Shown piece by piece: positions 34,231 through 46,067 of a stretch of DNA of 64,000 bases. Under the pieces are notes generated by a model, which saw only the letters and a program-made list of their open reading frames with translations, ran no database searches and was not told where the DNA came from. The position numbers were made by a program, and so were the translations under genes. Where the stretch lies: the NCBI GenBank assembly GCA_963989385.1, contig OZ022508.1:53855087-53919086 (forward strand). The letters are read 5' to 3'. Numbering within the stretch: the stretch's first letter is position 1; each line of letters begins with the position of its first letter. The stretch is from Ctena decussata (Eukaryota; Mollusca; Bivalvia; Lucinida; Lucinidae).

Positions 34231-34312
34231 TTTCCAGCAGACGTACTTTACTTTGACAAGTCGAATAACTCAGTCATTCGACTTGTCAAAGTAAAGTACG
34301 GCTGCTGGAAAA
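34231..34312. repeat. 82-bp near-perfect hairpin
   Basis: TTTCCAGCAGACGTACTTTA followed by CTTTGACAAGTCGAA faces TTCGACTTGTCAAAG and TAAAGTACGGCTGCTGGAAA. Arms of about 35 bp differ at one or two positions, and the loop is about 10 nt (taactcagtca). Confidence 0.8.
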
Positions 34313-34389
34313 TGCTATTTTGTTGAAACATAAGCACGTTACGGGTAATTTTTATTTCCGGTTACACTTGCCAAAGATATTGCAAAATA

Positions 34390-34583
34390 TGGATGGACGG
34401 ATGCCTTGCGATTTTACGTCCTTTTAAACCATATTTCAGTCATATCAGGACGATGAGAGTGTGATAATGAAATGACGTGTGCAATGGAACCCCCGTTTCA
34501 CTTGAAAAATTTAAGCCTCCCGCGGGAAAACGCTTCCGGGATCGCCAGATCAGCAGGACAGCGCAACTGAGCTACAGGGACTT
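34390..34583 (-). mobile_element. SINE family C, full-length minus copy
   Basis: On the minus strand: a tRNA-like head with a good A-box (TAGCTCAGTTG) near 34580, then 'gatctggcgatcccgg', a body including 'ggttccattgcacacgtc', the conserved 'tcctgatatgactgaaatatgg' block and a (CCAT)n tail at 34390-34402. The plus copy at 13597 shares the tail. Confidence 0.65.
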
Positions 34584-34641
34584 CCATTGCAAAATACAAT
34601 GATACATGTACAACTTAGAAGAGATATGCCAATCTCCAAAG

Positions 34642-34690
34642 TTATAAAACTTCTTGCATGATCCTCTCAGCTGATCATGAACATTCGAAA
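34642..34690. repeat. Relic of the 30676-30931 foldback arm
   Basis: 'agttataaaacttcttgcatg' and 'ctcagctgatcatgaa' match the arm in order. Confidence 0.4.
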
Positions 34691-34883
34691 TACTTAAATG
34701 TATATATGTTTGTCTACACTGCCATTTAATGCCATTGATTATGTTGTTTTCGTATCCTTTGGGGCTTTACAGTCTATTGGAATTTTTAAATAAAATCTGT
34801 TCTATTCTATACTGTGCAAAATGCATTGTGCGGAGACTTCGTTTGTTTCCACTGTGTCTTTTTCAGAAAAAAGTTCTTGTATT

Positions 34884-35146
34884 AGAAATAGACTCTTGCT
34901 TAAAGTGATTTATTGCCAAATATATCACTGGTTGGAGGTCAGTCGTGAAGTGGATATATCCCGAGCGCGAAGTGCGAGCGATATATTCACTGACGACTGA
35001 CCGATGACTGACCGACTGTCCACTGTCGGTCAGTCGTCAGTAAATATATCACTTGCACTTCGCGCTCTTGATATATCCACTTCACGACTGACCTCCAACC
35101 AGTGATATATTGGGCAACAAATCACTGTAAGCAAGAATCTATTTCG
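34884..35146. repeat. 263-bp foldback element with ~117-bp arms
   Basis: Left arm 34884-35000 and right arm 35028-35146 are inverse copies at about 90% or better ('agaaatagactcttgctt', 'ggttggaggtcagtcgtgaagtgg', 'gcgcgaagtgc'). The short loop repeats GACTGACCGA. No ORF. The pairing would give a very long stem. Confidence 0.85.
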
Positions 35147-35526
35147 ATTCTAACACGAAAACGCAAGTGTTGCCTTCAGATTTTTTTTTCAGTTTTCCGC
35201 AATGATTACATGAAGAAATCCCGCCAACAACTTTGACTGTAACAGAGGCGTTTACATGTACATTGTATTTCGTAAGTATTTGGTGCGAGAAAATAACGTT
35301 AGACCGTCTAGCCTCATGGAAATTAAAAACTAACGTCACCAAACGGATCAAAATGACGTCCAAATGACGCTAAGTAACGCTAGTCCGGCCAGTGATTTGT
35401 CACGCAATATTCATGTATCACTTGACTTTACCATTAACTATATAGGCGACCAGTTTTAGAATCGGCAATATTTCACTCGAACTTTCTGATAGTCTCATTT
35501 CCGTCGGTGTGTTCTTGCTTCCAATG
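35147..35526. other. No feature recognised
   Basis: No credible ORF or repeat identified. Confidence 0.35.
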
Positions 35527-35795
35527 GTTTTTGGTTGATTGATTGTTTTGGGTTTAACGGCCCTCTCAGACAGTTTTAGTCTATGTCGGGCCGTCTCCCA
35601 GTGAGAGGGAGAAAGAAGAAAAATGATAGACGAGAGAAAAATGTCCAAACAACCCCCACTCGCACCTACTGCAGGCACAGTTGGCCCTTGCTATGAGCAC
35701 TGCAACCTTGTTTACATTTGAAAAGATTTTCGCCTTCTGCGGAATCAACCCGGACCACTAGCTTGGGCAGTGAGCTACCGGGACTCCTCGCTTCC
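35527..35795 (-). mobile_element. SINE family B, minus copy with tRNA-like head
   Basis: Plus-strand tail TTGATTGATTGTTTTGGGTTTAACGG (35533-35562), body as at 25477, and at the far end (35745-35790) a tRNA-like head on the minus strand: GGTAGCTCACTGCCCAAG (A-box) and GGTTGATTCCGC (degenerate B-box). Confidence 0.75.
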
Positions 35796-36054
35796 AGCGG
35801 AAACGTCGCCTTGAAAGCATTTCAAAAACTCTAAATACCAAAATACTACTTCTGGGCAATTACCAAAGATCGAAATAATGTAAACTGATAGTTACATGTT
35901 TTCATCCAGCAGAGACTGTAATAATTATTGTTCAGACACTTAATTTAGGACGCAATTTTAAGTTTTCCCAGAAGAATCTTTATGTTTAAAAATATAGTAA
36001 TGATACTGATAAGACAGCAGAAATATGCATATAACCGGTTATATAAGTAAATAG

Positions 36055-36130
36055 GTACACTTTCAGAGGAAGCAATCCGCCATTGCCATTTTGCCTCTCC
36101 TCTCAAAAATGGTAAAATATACAAGAAATA
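36055..36130. repeat. End fragment of the AAGAATTTGCTCC foldback family
   Basis: 'acactttcagaggaagcaatc...' as at 29240 and 55734; facing 'cctctcctctcaaaaatgg'. Confidence 0.35.
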
Positions 36131-36190
36131 ATTCACTCCTTCTTTCCTTTAAAAATAGGCCCCTGTTTGGAATGTTTTCTTTCTGTCATC

Positions 36191-36437
36191 CAGGGCCCGG
36201 TTGTTCAAAACCAACGACGTCGTTAGTTAACGTTTTGTTAAAATTTCAAATGCTAATATCTCAAATATGCCAACATTTTTTGTTGAAAAAATGTGAGAAG
36301 CTTTCGCATTGCAAAAGCTTCTCACATTTTTTCAACAACAATATCAGTGTATTTAGTTATAAAGTCATAAAACACTTAACAAGTTGACCTCTTAACGAGC
36401 TTGTTAAGCTAACGATGCTTTGAACAACTTAGCCCAG
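36191..36437. repeat. 247-bp TIR element with CCCGGTTGTTCAAA ends
   Basis: CAGGGCCCGGTTGTTCAAA at the left faces TTTGAACAACTTAGCCCAGG at the right. The centre is a perfect hairpin: GTTGAAAAAATGTGAGAAGC (36278-36297) faces GCTTCTCACATTTTTTCAAC (36325-36344). A rearranged relative is at 47330-47452. Non-autonomous element, family not named. Confidence 0.7.
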
Positions 36438-36608
36438 GAAGGCAAACAGTCACAAAAGTTGTCTCCCTTAGTAACATGGCGGAAAATCTAACGGCGTATC
36501 CATACATCTTCAATAAAATATGGTTGCATGGAGGCTGGCATTTTAATGACAGACGATTTTACGTCAGATTATCATTAGTTATTTTTACACATAATACATA
36601 TCATTTAC

Positions 36609-36656
36609 CTTTAAGCTTTCTCCTGGTTTCGGCTTTCCCCATTTTCTTTTCTTCAT
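36609..36656 (-). CDS. Possible first exon, unidentified
   Basis: Two in-context ATGs (36656 and 36642) lead to the donor AAAG|GTAAAT (36608-36603). From the inner ATG (aaaATGG, the better context) the peptide is MGKAETRRKLK plus one base; from the outer it is MKKRKWGKPKPGESLK. Basic and short. No downstream exon was recognised on the minus strand, so this rests on one donor and base composition. Confidence 0.25.
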
Positions 36657-36904
36657 TTTTGGCACAGCAAGGGATATAGACTGCACAGAGTGTGACCTAT
36701 CAGCGTCGTTATTCATTTCGTAATTAATATCCACAGTTAAAGATAACTGAATAATGAAAATATCGAGAATAGCACGATTTTGTTCATTTTTCTCTATTAT
36801 TTTTTAACTGTTTTAAACTAAATGGATCCCAAGAGTTACACTCATAAAGTTTTTATAAAACCGTAAAAATTCTAAATATTTGGAAAACATGTCTGAAAAT
36901 AGGG

Positions 36905-36965
36905 CAGACTAAGATCAAACTGCTCCTAAGAGAGCAGAGTGACCCGAGTCTACACTATTCGCCAT
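36905..36965. repeat. Hairpin repeat (GATCAAACTGCTCC family)
   Basis: 'gactaagatcaaactgctcctaagagagcag...gagtctacactattcgcc', same layout as 18417-18480. Confidence 0.5.
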
Positions 36966-37852
36966 TTAAGCGCATCACTGCATTGTAAATCCAACCTATT
37001 CCGTTTAAGAACATCGTGATCATTTTAGCTGACCATTTATTTATTTATTTATGGTAAATAATTTGGGGCAAAAGCACACAACCAAACCGTGTAGATTCAC
37101 ATCACTCTCTACACTGTTCGGCAAACAATATCGGATATGTCACTGGACTATGAAATTGACTAGTGAAATTTTTGAATAATTATAACACATAGTACACGTA
37201 CCCCCAACATTTTGGGTAACTGTACCAATACATGCGTATTCATTGTCTTCCATGTTACCCAGTTCAACTTTCCTAACCACAATTTTTTCCAACGCTACAA
37301 GAGTGCACTAAACTTGGAATATAAACATAAAAACCAGGTTTAAAGTTAAAATTAATGTAAAATCCATGAATTAATTAGAACTCAATCAGTCCAATACATG
37401 CAGTAACAAAGTTTGTGACAAAACCCAAAGATTACTTCCTGCAAGTCATTTATCATACTGTTAATTCTTTAATCAAACGGTTATCAGTGAAAAACCACAA
37501 ATCCTCACGCCACCTCACTATACTTGAGCGTCTGTAAAAATCTCCAGACAATAGCACTGTATTGAACCGATCAATCTCCTATCAAAAATGATTGTGTTAT
37601 CGTAATGGACAGAACGGTATTAGGGGAAGAAAAACATCAGGCCTGGTGATAATAGTCGGAGAAGGCAGAGTTTCAAATATCACGGAATAGTTACAGTTAG
37701 TCAGAATAATGGCTGATAGGATGCATATATGAAGTTAGTCGAACTTGTCATTACGTAATAGATGATGACCTGTCTCTGCGACTAGCTGTTATGATGTTTA
37801 AATGTAATAGTTAGTCAGACAGAAGGCTGGGCTAAGTTAGATCTAACTAGAG
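36966..37852. other. No feature recognised
   Basis: AT-rich with an (ATTT)n run at 37035-37052. Confidence 0.35.
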
Positions 37853-39213
37853 CTGTCGGAGAATCCGACTATACCCCCGCTTCACTGCTTAAATCAAATG
37901 GTGTTATTTTCGTTATAAAAAGCAGAGAGAGAATTCATTATCACCATGTATACCAAATATCAATATTCTACATAAATCCCTTTCTATGTAATACGGAATA
38001 AATTGATTTCAAATTGACAGATTGAAAGAAAAAATAATAAATACATGTAAGACATAAGTCTTTATCAGTCTGTATATTAACTATGAATATTCAAACTTGA
38101 ATGGTTGCTGTGAAATCTGTTACCAAAAAATGCATTATTTGAAGTCAGGAGAGACAGCAACTGGGAAAAATATAGGGAAGAATAACCAGGAGAAGGCTGG
38201 TTCTAAATCCCACAATACAACAAGTTACCATCAACCTGCATACAAAATATCCCTACTCTAACTTACAGATGCACAGAAATCTTTGACGAAAAATTACATA
38301 ATTCAAAGTATGGAAAGAAAGAAAATTGGACAAATATAAGGAAGAATAAGAGGAAAAGGCCGGTTTGCAATCCCACGATACAATAGGCTGTCATTAACCT
38401 ACATACCAAATATGACTACTATAGCTTGCACGGTTGTGGAGAAATCTTTGACGAAAAATTTCATTATTCGAAGTATGGAAAGAAAGAAAATTGGACAAAT
38501 ACAGAGAAGAACAAGAGGAGAAGGCCGGCTTGCAATCCCACGATACAATAAGTTAACATTAATCTGCATACCAAATACGACTACTCTAGCTTGCATGGTT
38601 GTGGAGAAATCTTTGACGAAACCTTTCATTATTCAAAGTATGGAAAGAAAGAAAATTGGACAAATACAGGGATGAATAAGCAGGAGAGGGCTGGTTATCA
38701 ATCCCACGATACAACAAGTCGTAATCAACCTTCATACCAAATATGACTACTCTAGCGTGCATGGTTGTGGAGAAATCTTTGACGAAAAATTTTATTATTC
38801 AAAGTATGGAAAGAAAAAAATCGGACAAATACAGGGACGAATAGGCAGGAGAAGGCTGGTTCTCAATCCCACAATACAACATGTCGTCATCAACCTGCAT
38901 ACCAAATATGACTAATCTAGCTTGCATGGTTGTGGAGAAATCTTTGACGAAAAATTTAATTATTCAAAGTATGGAAAGAAAGAAAATCGGACAAATTACA
39001 GGGATGAATAAGCAGGAAAAGGCTGGTTCTCAACCCCACGATACAACATGTCGCCATCAACCTGTATGCCAAATATGACCAGTCTAGCTTGTATAGTTGT
39101 GAAGAAATCTTTGACGAAAAATTTTGGAAAAAAGGGGACGGAGGACGTACGGAAGGACGGACAGATGTAAACCAGTATACATGTACCTCCACTTTTTCAA
39201 AGCGGGAGTATAA
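37853..39213 (+). mobile_element. Tandem-core element 3 (pearl/HINE-like), unit about 165 bp
   Basis: 5' hairpin GTCGGAGAATCCGAC (37855-37869) is followed directly by TATACCCCCGCTT, matched at the 3' end by AAAGCGGGAGTATA (39199-39212). Six direct repeats: CTTTGACGAAA at about 38281, 38446, 38611, 38777, 38942 and 39109, spacing 165-167 bp. A short GGAC-type microsatellite precedes the 3' end (39137-39167). ORFs inside translate the repeat only. Confidence 0.78.
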
Positions 39214-40734
39214 TGAGGAAGTTTGAAAAAAGACAAGTTAAAGCGCAGAAAAATGTAACAATTAAAAGTAACAATAATAAAATATTGATGTTTATCTTTA
39301 GGTTGTATTCAAATGAAGAAACACTTTGATATGCACATCATGTCATAAAAAAGGCGGAGTTTTGGCGTAAGCGATGAGAAAGTGAGACTGTAATTAGCGT
39401 AGACTATCCTTTATAACGATACTGCTGAAAGAATTTCAGATTTCATTACAAATATGACTCAAATTGATATTAGATAGTCACTGCCAAGTGGGATGAGTTA
39501 AGCATTTTCTCTGTAACGTTGTTTACAATAGAAAAAAATACAAGTAAACAATGATTTAGAATTTCCTTATTTTATGTATCACAATATATACTGAACAAAA
39601 ATAAAAACTTGACGGTTTTTATTTCTTAATGCCAGCTAAACTAGCAAGTATATAATGTATATATGGATGTTTTCGTATTGGACAGACGTCTTATTACTTA
39701 AATCATGAAAAATTATTGGTAAATCTTTGTCCTATCAGGAGTTATCTAACTTATTCCTATTTTGATAATTCAGATTAGAACTTTAATTTGCGCATGCGCA
39801 GAAGAAGATTTTCTTGTACGCAATAAACAGTGAATCCAGTCCACACAGAAAACACTTTAAACGATTATCTTAACTGTTATCACAACCTGAAAATAACGTT
39901 TGAAGATTCAGAACTTTCCGATTATCTCCCTTTGAATTAAACATATAGAGACTTTTGAGATGCCGCATTTTCTACAACATTGCATCTTTTTGATTATTTT
40001 CTTCGAGATTTGTTTGATTGTCTTGCAAACTCAAAGACTTTATTACTAAATTTATTTGAAAGTCATTTTTAAACTGCCATGAAGATTTTAATGTGTAATG
40101 GGCATTCCATTGAAACTGAGTTTCTGACTTCATAATGGCATGGACTGAGGGTTTTCTTCTGGCCCTTTCGGCCTCCTAGTCGACCGTGCATTGGAATAAT
40201 TTTAGCTAATGAGTCCATACAGACTGGGTTTAATAATGGAAAGGCATTGCCAATAGGATATTTATCATTTAAGCAGACTTTAACAATTTTAAATTCGGTA
40301 ATTGTTTGGTTTTGAACATAGAAAACAGAAAAGTACCCTCGTGCCATTTACAATAGCCCCACAATTGCAGTATCTAAAGAATTTTGCATTTTGTGTGACT
40401 ATGATATCACAAAATGATTACTTTTTCTTAAATTAAAATAATTTTTATGTCTCACCTTTTCTCGACTACCGTAGGATGAAAAAAAGCGACTGTCAAGTTT
40501 TTATTTTTGCTAAGTATATATTGTTTGACACAACTATATAAGTGGGACACTGCAACGAATAGCCATTATACGTTCTTTCTGTATGCTTCTTTTGAAAACA
40601 AATGCGTATTATGCTCTGGCGTTGTGCTACATTTAAAATGTGAGTTCTTAACATCGTCTTGCTACCTTAGCATTTGTCCCACTTTCCAAGAATAAAGGAG
40701 ATATAGAGCTGTAAACAGTTCATGGGCAGGCGGA
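39214..40734. other. No feature recognised
   Basis: AT-rich; short ORFs at 40069-40347 (-) and 40507-40695 (+) carry no family signature. Confidence 0.35.
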
Positions 40735-40822
40735 CGTTCACACGGCCAGGCGGACGATATCATGACATAATACTGGTCATATTATGTCTTGATATCGCCC
40801 ACACGTCCGTCCGTCTCATATA
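40735..40822. repeat. Palindrome GATATCATGACATAATA with GGAC-type flanks
   Basis: 'gatatcatgacataata' faces 'tattatgtcttgatatc', with GGCGGACG words on the left and CGTCCGTCCGTC on the right. Possibly a fused, inverted pair of tandem-core element ends. Confidence 0.5.
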
Positions 40823-40968
40823 TACATAAAACCAGTCCTTGTTTTCAGCCCTGCAAAAGATACAGTTTGTTGTATTTCAAGCAGTGAGGTCACCCTCATC
40901 ATATTATAGCTGTCCACGTAGCTTTCTGTCTTGTTTTATGATAATACCGTGTTATTATCTGTGTTTTA

Positions 40969-41800
40969 TTATACCACTGTGAAAATAGCCAAAGCGGGGC
41001 AGGATATTTACGTAATTGCTTAAGTCGGTCTGTCCGTCTGTCTATCTGTCCAACTGTCCGTCCGTACGATCGTCACACTTTCAGGTATACAGTTTGTGTA
41101 ATCAACTTCTCCCACGTTCTCAATGGATATTTTACAAACTTTGTACACTTGTTGTGGGCATGCTATGCATGTGCAAGTGGCTTTTTCAGAGCTGTAAAAG
41201 TAACTTTGACAAAATTACGGCCTTTTACAGGTAGTCAGTTTGGAGAACTTCTTGCACGATGGGCATGGCGTGTTGTAATCAACTCCTCCCATAGTTGTCA
41301 ATGGATTTTTAATTTTGTTTACACATTGTAGACATAATGAAGGTGAGCATGTGGCGTTGAATGGAGATGAAACATAATATAACAGAGTTATGGCCTTTTG
41401 AACTTAACCATTTTAGGCAGCGTTTTTGCACAGAAGGATATGAAGTTTCTGTAATGAATTCCTCCTACATTTTTCAATGGACACATTTTGAACTTTGTTC
41501 ACATGTTGCAGACATAATGAAACTGTGCATACAGCATTTTCAAGGAAATTTAGTTTATTTTGAAAAACAAGGGCTTTTGAATTTAGTCATTTTGTGCAGC
41601 TATGTTGCACTGTAGGTACGGAGTTTGTACCACCAACTTCTCCCACAGACGTCCGTGAATTATTTTCAAACTTTCAACACGTATCTGGGACCGAAAGAAA
41701 ACGTGTATGTGACACTTTGATATGGGTATAACATCTTTAACGTAATCATAGCCTTTGAACTTTGTCATTTTTTTGTAATTTAGGCTAGATAGTCAGGTAC
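40969..41800 (-). mobile_element. Tandem-core element 4, inverted, unit about 177 bp
   Basis: The microsatellite in complementary form (GTCTGTCCGTCTGTC..., 41029-41067) comes first, then four repeats marked by CTCCCACGTTCTCAATGGA-like blocks near 41109, 41283, 41461 and 41638, spacing 174-178 bp. This order shows minus orientation. The end near 40969-41008 contains GCCAAAGCGGGGCAGGATA. The 5' end (right side) could not be located, and the later repeats are more diverged. Confidence 0.6.
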
Positions 41801-43186
41801 TTCCAATATTTTTTTTTCAGATTTTTACAAGCAGTTGCATAAACATTGATCCTCACGAAAATGTGATGATGACATTTGACAGAGACGAAGTTCTTTTTTT
41901 TTTTATAAAACCATGCTGGTCTTTTGAATGTTCATCTGGATTGATCTCAGGCTGAACAACATAAAATGTACGAAATACAGCATTGCGAACTTAGCAATTT
42001 TGAGACTCAGGCCAGACTTCCTGCACGTGGGAATCATTCAAGTCTGAAAAAAAAACTGTTCTCCAGTTTATTTTGTATGGATGTCGATGCTTGTTGTCTT
42101 TCTGATGGACAGTTCTCTTATTACGTTGGACTCAGTGTGTCTGGTATCGAAGATGCGTTTTCGGTTTATCATTTGCTTTCCTTCTTCTATTTCTTTCAGC
42201 GGTGTCTTGGTGGGTTGTGCTTTATAACTGAGGCATTTCTTGGGTATCTTATGTTACATAGTTTACTAAGACATTCAAATAATGTTATATTTGAATTTCT
42301 TAGAAGTTCAAATATATACATGTTATGTATTTGAATTTCTTACTTTATTTAGAAATTCAAATATATAACATAATTCGAAATATTTAGAAATTCAAATCTA
42401 TAATATTTTTTGAGTTTATTAGTATACTCTGTTATCTTTAAAACGGAATAACTTCAGCGTTTTTCATGGTTGCATTTGTCAAACGGAAGGAGGCTTGACC
42501 ATCTTCAACATGCTTTACCGCCCCATCTGGTTTAGAGTACTCTGGTACAGATGGCTTGCTCTTGACCACCCGTGTCTTTGATTGGGCCCACCGCCCTGCT
42601 CTCAGACTGGCGTGGAGTTCTCAACTTTTTTTTAGGAATTTTATAAATTTATTTTGTCAATTTTATCATCATTATTTTTTTTTGATGTCACACTTACGAG
42701 TTAGGGCGCATCGACACAGACAGAACACTGTTATTTTTTTTTTTTCGTTTTGAGATGCACAAGGACGGAAATTCAATGGTAAAGCTGCACTTGCTATCTC
42801 TGCACACCCCATCCCCTATTCCAGGAAAAATGCTTTAAGGAAGTGTTCTATTAACCATTCCACAGAAATTCTTCAGCTGAAGCTTATCTTTGTTAAACTG
42901 AGTGTTTGCAGTTCCATTTGGTCGTTTGCGTTTCGTACTTCTTTCGCTGTCTTCAGTAAGTTGTCATTGGTGACTGCAGAATTTCTGAATATCTTTATTA
43001 TATTTTTTACAAACTTTAAGAAGGACAGTAAATGGTTGTCGTATTTATTTGGTAATAAGACGTGAGTGTACCTTTCAAAAATTACCGATCAACTGAAAAT
43101 CAGTCTTGTGTAATTCAGCTATAAAATGTTTTATTTTCATTTATTTTATATCAGTTTTTTTCTTTGCTCTACCAATACAATCCAAA
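41801..43186. other. No gene recognised
   Basis: The 122-codon ORF at 41966-42334 (+) has no family signature. 42290-42405 carries AT-rich short repeats of GAATTTCTTA / TTTAGAAATTCAAAT in facing orientation. Confidence 0.35.
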
Positions 43187-43226
43187 CATCTAGATCCGTC
43201 TTATAAGACGGATCTGGATTTTTGGG
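43187..43226. repeat. Small hairpin AGATCCGTCTTATAAGACGGATCT
   Basis: A perfect 24-bp palindrome at 43191-43214 inside a weaker inverted context (ccaaacatct / ggatttttggg). Similar words at 54180-54260. Confidence 0.5.
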
Positions 43227-43659
43227 ATTGATTTGGAAGAGTAAACCTCGTCCTATAACCAAAGAAATATGGCGGGTATTTCATTATTGATGGTACTAGC
43301 TACACTCAAATATTCTCCTCTTATTTGTGTACAAAGTCTGGAAACATTACAGATTAGTGAAAATTAGTTTTCCGCCTAACATTTCTAATTTCAGGACGAA
43401 GAATGCGCCAAGATCTTGTACACAATGCAATTTATTCTAAACTCTTCGCTTTATTGGATTTCTTGACCCCTCTGTTGATGAAATCTTATAATCAGTTTCT
43501 GCAACTTGATAGATATTTCTGGTCATCGGGGACAAACAATGTGTTAATAATGTCTTATCTTCCGCTAAATTTTATTTTTATATTCTCATGATCAAAGAAT
43601 AAATGGAAAGATTTAAAGACAGCCTGACACAGAGTTTAGTCTTGTATTGACTATAGGTA

Positions 43660-44569
43660 CGAGGGGAGTTCAATAAGTTTGTAGAACTCGGGATTTAACT
43701 CACAGATTGGAAGATGGTTTCAACATAATTTTTCAATATAATCCCCCTTTAATGCATTTGGCCCACTTTTCTGTTAAGCAGTCTATGCCTTTGAAATAAA
43801 AGTCGTCTGTTTGGTCCTCAAACCAAGCCTCTGTAGCAGCCTTGAGCTCATTATCGTCCCGAACAGTGGGACTTCAAATTTCGAAACAGATAATAATCAC
43901 TTGGGTCCAGGTCTGGACTGTATGGTGGGTGATTTAACTGCTCGAATTTGCACTCACGAATAGCCGCTTGTGCAACTCTGGACTCCATCCTTGGCTGACG
44001 ATCTTGCATGTTAAGGTTTCTGGGTACCCACCTGGCAGATACTTTTGACATGCCTAAATGTTCATGGATTATAATGTAAACACTTCCATTAGAAATACCA
44101 CATTCTGAAGCAAGTTCGGCAACTTTGATTCGGCGATCGTTTAGCACAAGTCTCTCAACACCGTCGATCATCTCCTGACTCATGACATCAGCAGGGCGAC
44201 CTGGCCTTGGGTCATCTTCTAAGGAGTCTCGCCCACGTTTAAATTTTGCTGAACACTTTGCCACTGTGGAATACTACGGGCTACTATCACCATACACATC
44301 AGCCATGCGCCGATGGATTTCTTTGGCGTTTGCACCTTCCTTAGTGAGGAACTTTATGACTGCTCTGATCTCAATATTCTGGCTTTCCATTTTTGCCTAT
44401 GGGTATAGGTTTTCAAACAAAAAGTAAGAGCAAATAATGTACGTGTTGACTGAACGGCTGTTATCATACAACTGACAAAGGTTTACACTGCAAATAATGA
44501 AAAAAGAAATCTTGAATTCGAATTGTATAGAAAAATACCGAGTTCTACGAACTTATTGAACTCCCCTCA
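43660..44569 (-). mobile_element. mariner element, internally deleted, 910 bp
   Basis: Terminal inverted repeats CGAGGGGAGTTCAATAAGTT (left) and its inverse (right), about 32 bp with very few mismatches, flanked by TA on both sides (43658-43659; 44570-44571). The only gene is the broken transposase on the minus strand. Total length is about 400 bp below the usual 1.3 kb, matching the loss of about 125 codons. Confidence 0.9.
43733..44390 (-). pseudogene. mariner transposase, broken (DD34D family)
   Basis: Starts at ATG 44390 with a helix-turn-helix N-terminus (IEIRAVIKFLTKEGANAKEI). An in-frame TAG at 44276-44274 interrupts it, after which the frame continues through KRGRDSLEDDPRPGRP to the hallmark WVPRNL (family WVPHEL). 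An internal deletion then joins directly to the region after the second catalytic Asp and on to YSPDLDPSDYYLF (family YSPDLAPSDYHLF), which keeps the third catalytic Asp. The segments with the first two Asp residues are missing. A frameshift near 43851 separates the tail, where WFEDQ is still readable. It cannot make active enzyme. Confidence 0.9.
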
Positions 44570-44571
44570 TA

Positions 44572-45958
44572 TGATGTTAACAAGCCCGCGGCTAACACAG
44601 TATAATATATTCATAAAATGCATGTAAATAGAAATTTAACAAAAAGTTGACTTTGCAGATGGTACAGAAATTGGGTTCGAAAATTAGTTATGAGTCTTGT
44701 TTAAATCTATTCACCAAGACAAACGTTTTGAATATTTCAGTTTGACGGTGGTTCTTTTACACATACTGCAGAAAAATTGCAAAATATTAAACAACAATAA
44801 TTCATTGACTTTGAAAGACAGTATGCATTGGCATATGCCTGCTGACATTTTGTTCCACACATGTCATTTTTAAGAATATTGGCTTGTGTAACTGTAATGC
44901 ATTTTGCAGGTAAAACACTATTTTCTGCATACACAACAGTCTTGTTTTAGAAAATTCGTGCTATGTGAGAAAAGAGACCATATAACATGTGGTTCATAAA
45001 TAGTTTGATGTTCCAGTATCAAGACTACAAATTTTCAGTTCCAGTATCAAAGACTACACATTTTCATTAAGACAAAATTGAAAAACTCATAGGAAAATTG
45101 CACTATCGGTCATTTTGTAAACAGATACGGAGAAGTTTGCTTCTCATGTCCGAATTTGAAATGACATGACCATAATTAATACAGCGCATTACAGTTCAAC
45201 GTTTCGTCTATAGACTATGCTAATTTGGTGAAGATGAAGTTAAATATGGTGATGTTGTGGACATAATTTTGAAAAGGGTAAAAATTGTCATTTAAATACA
45301 GTGGTCTTAACTGTTGACACCATGTATCCAAACAACTGCTGAATTCCAAAATTCTAGTACCTCAGATTCTTCTGTTAACTTTATGACATCGGATTAGACC
45401 AATGATGATAAGCATTTTGACATATAAAAAATCTTATGTATCAGTTACTTCTGATGCTTAGCTCGTCATTCATTATGCTAAACTTTTGGCGAGGAGTATA
45501 TTAGACAACATATCAGTTGCGCAGAAGTCCAAAATCGTAACCAGTGAAAATGCTTTTTTTAATATCATTGTCTCCGGTATACTGATACCAAATACTATAT
45601 ACTACTACTAATAATAGACGTTTGGATCAAACTTTTACGACCCCAACATGTTTTTCTCCAGGTTTTCTGAAAAATGATACCCACTGATACACGTCATTGT
45701 ATTAATTTTCTGTTCAATTTCACCTTTCAACCTCACAAATATATTTATACAGGCATACTATTGAACATAGTTGATGATGTTTATAAGATTTATAAACATC
45801 TGATATCGAGGGATGAGACTTGCCAATTATTAGTACTTGATTACCCCTGAATGTTAACAAGTTCATTAATTGATCATGACCACAGATATGATATTAGAAG
45901 AAACAACATAAACCCATTACTATAATAACCCTAAACCGTATCAATCCTAATAAACGCC
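44572..45958. other. No feature recognised
   Basis: AT-rich, no credible ORF or repeat. Confidence 0.35.
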
Positions 45959-45959
45959 T

Positions 45960-46067
45960 CCCGGCGGACACATGACGTCGAAATGACGTCGTTCTGATGT
46001 CGATGTGACGTAATCACGTCACATCGACGTCGGTCCGACGTCATTACGACGTCATGTGCCTGCTGGG
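45960..46067. repeat. 108-bp palindrome rich in TGACGTCG
   Basis: CCCGGCGGACACATGACGTCG faces CGACGTCATGTGCCTGCTGGG. The centre is 'gtgacgtaatcacgtcac'. Same family as 21711-21809, with the ends CCCRGCRGGCACA shared. Confidence 0.7.

Noticed and set aside
38399..39192. ORFs on both strands across element 3
   Set aside because: They repeat the same peptide with the 165-bp period and arise from the tandem core.
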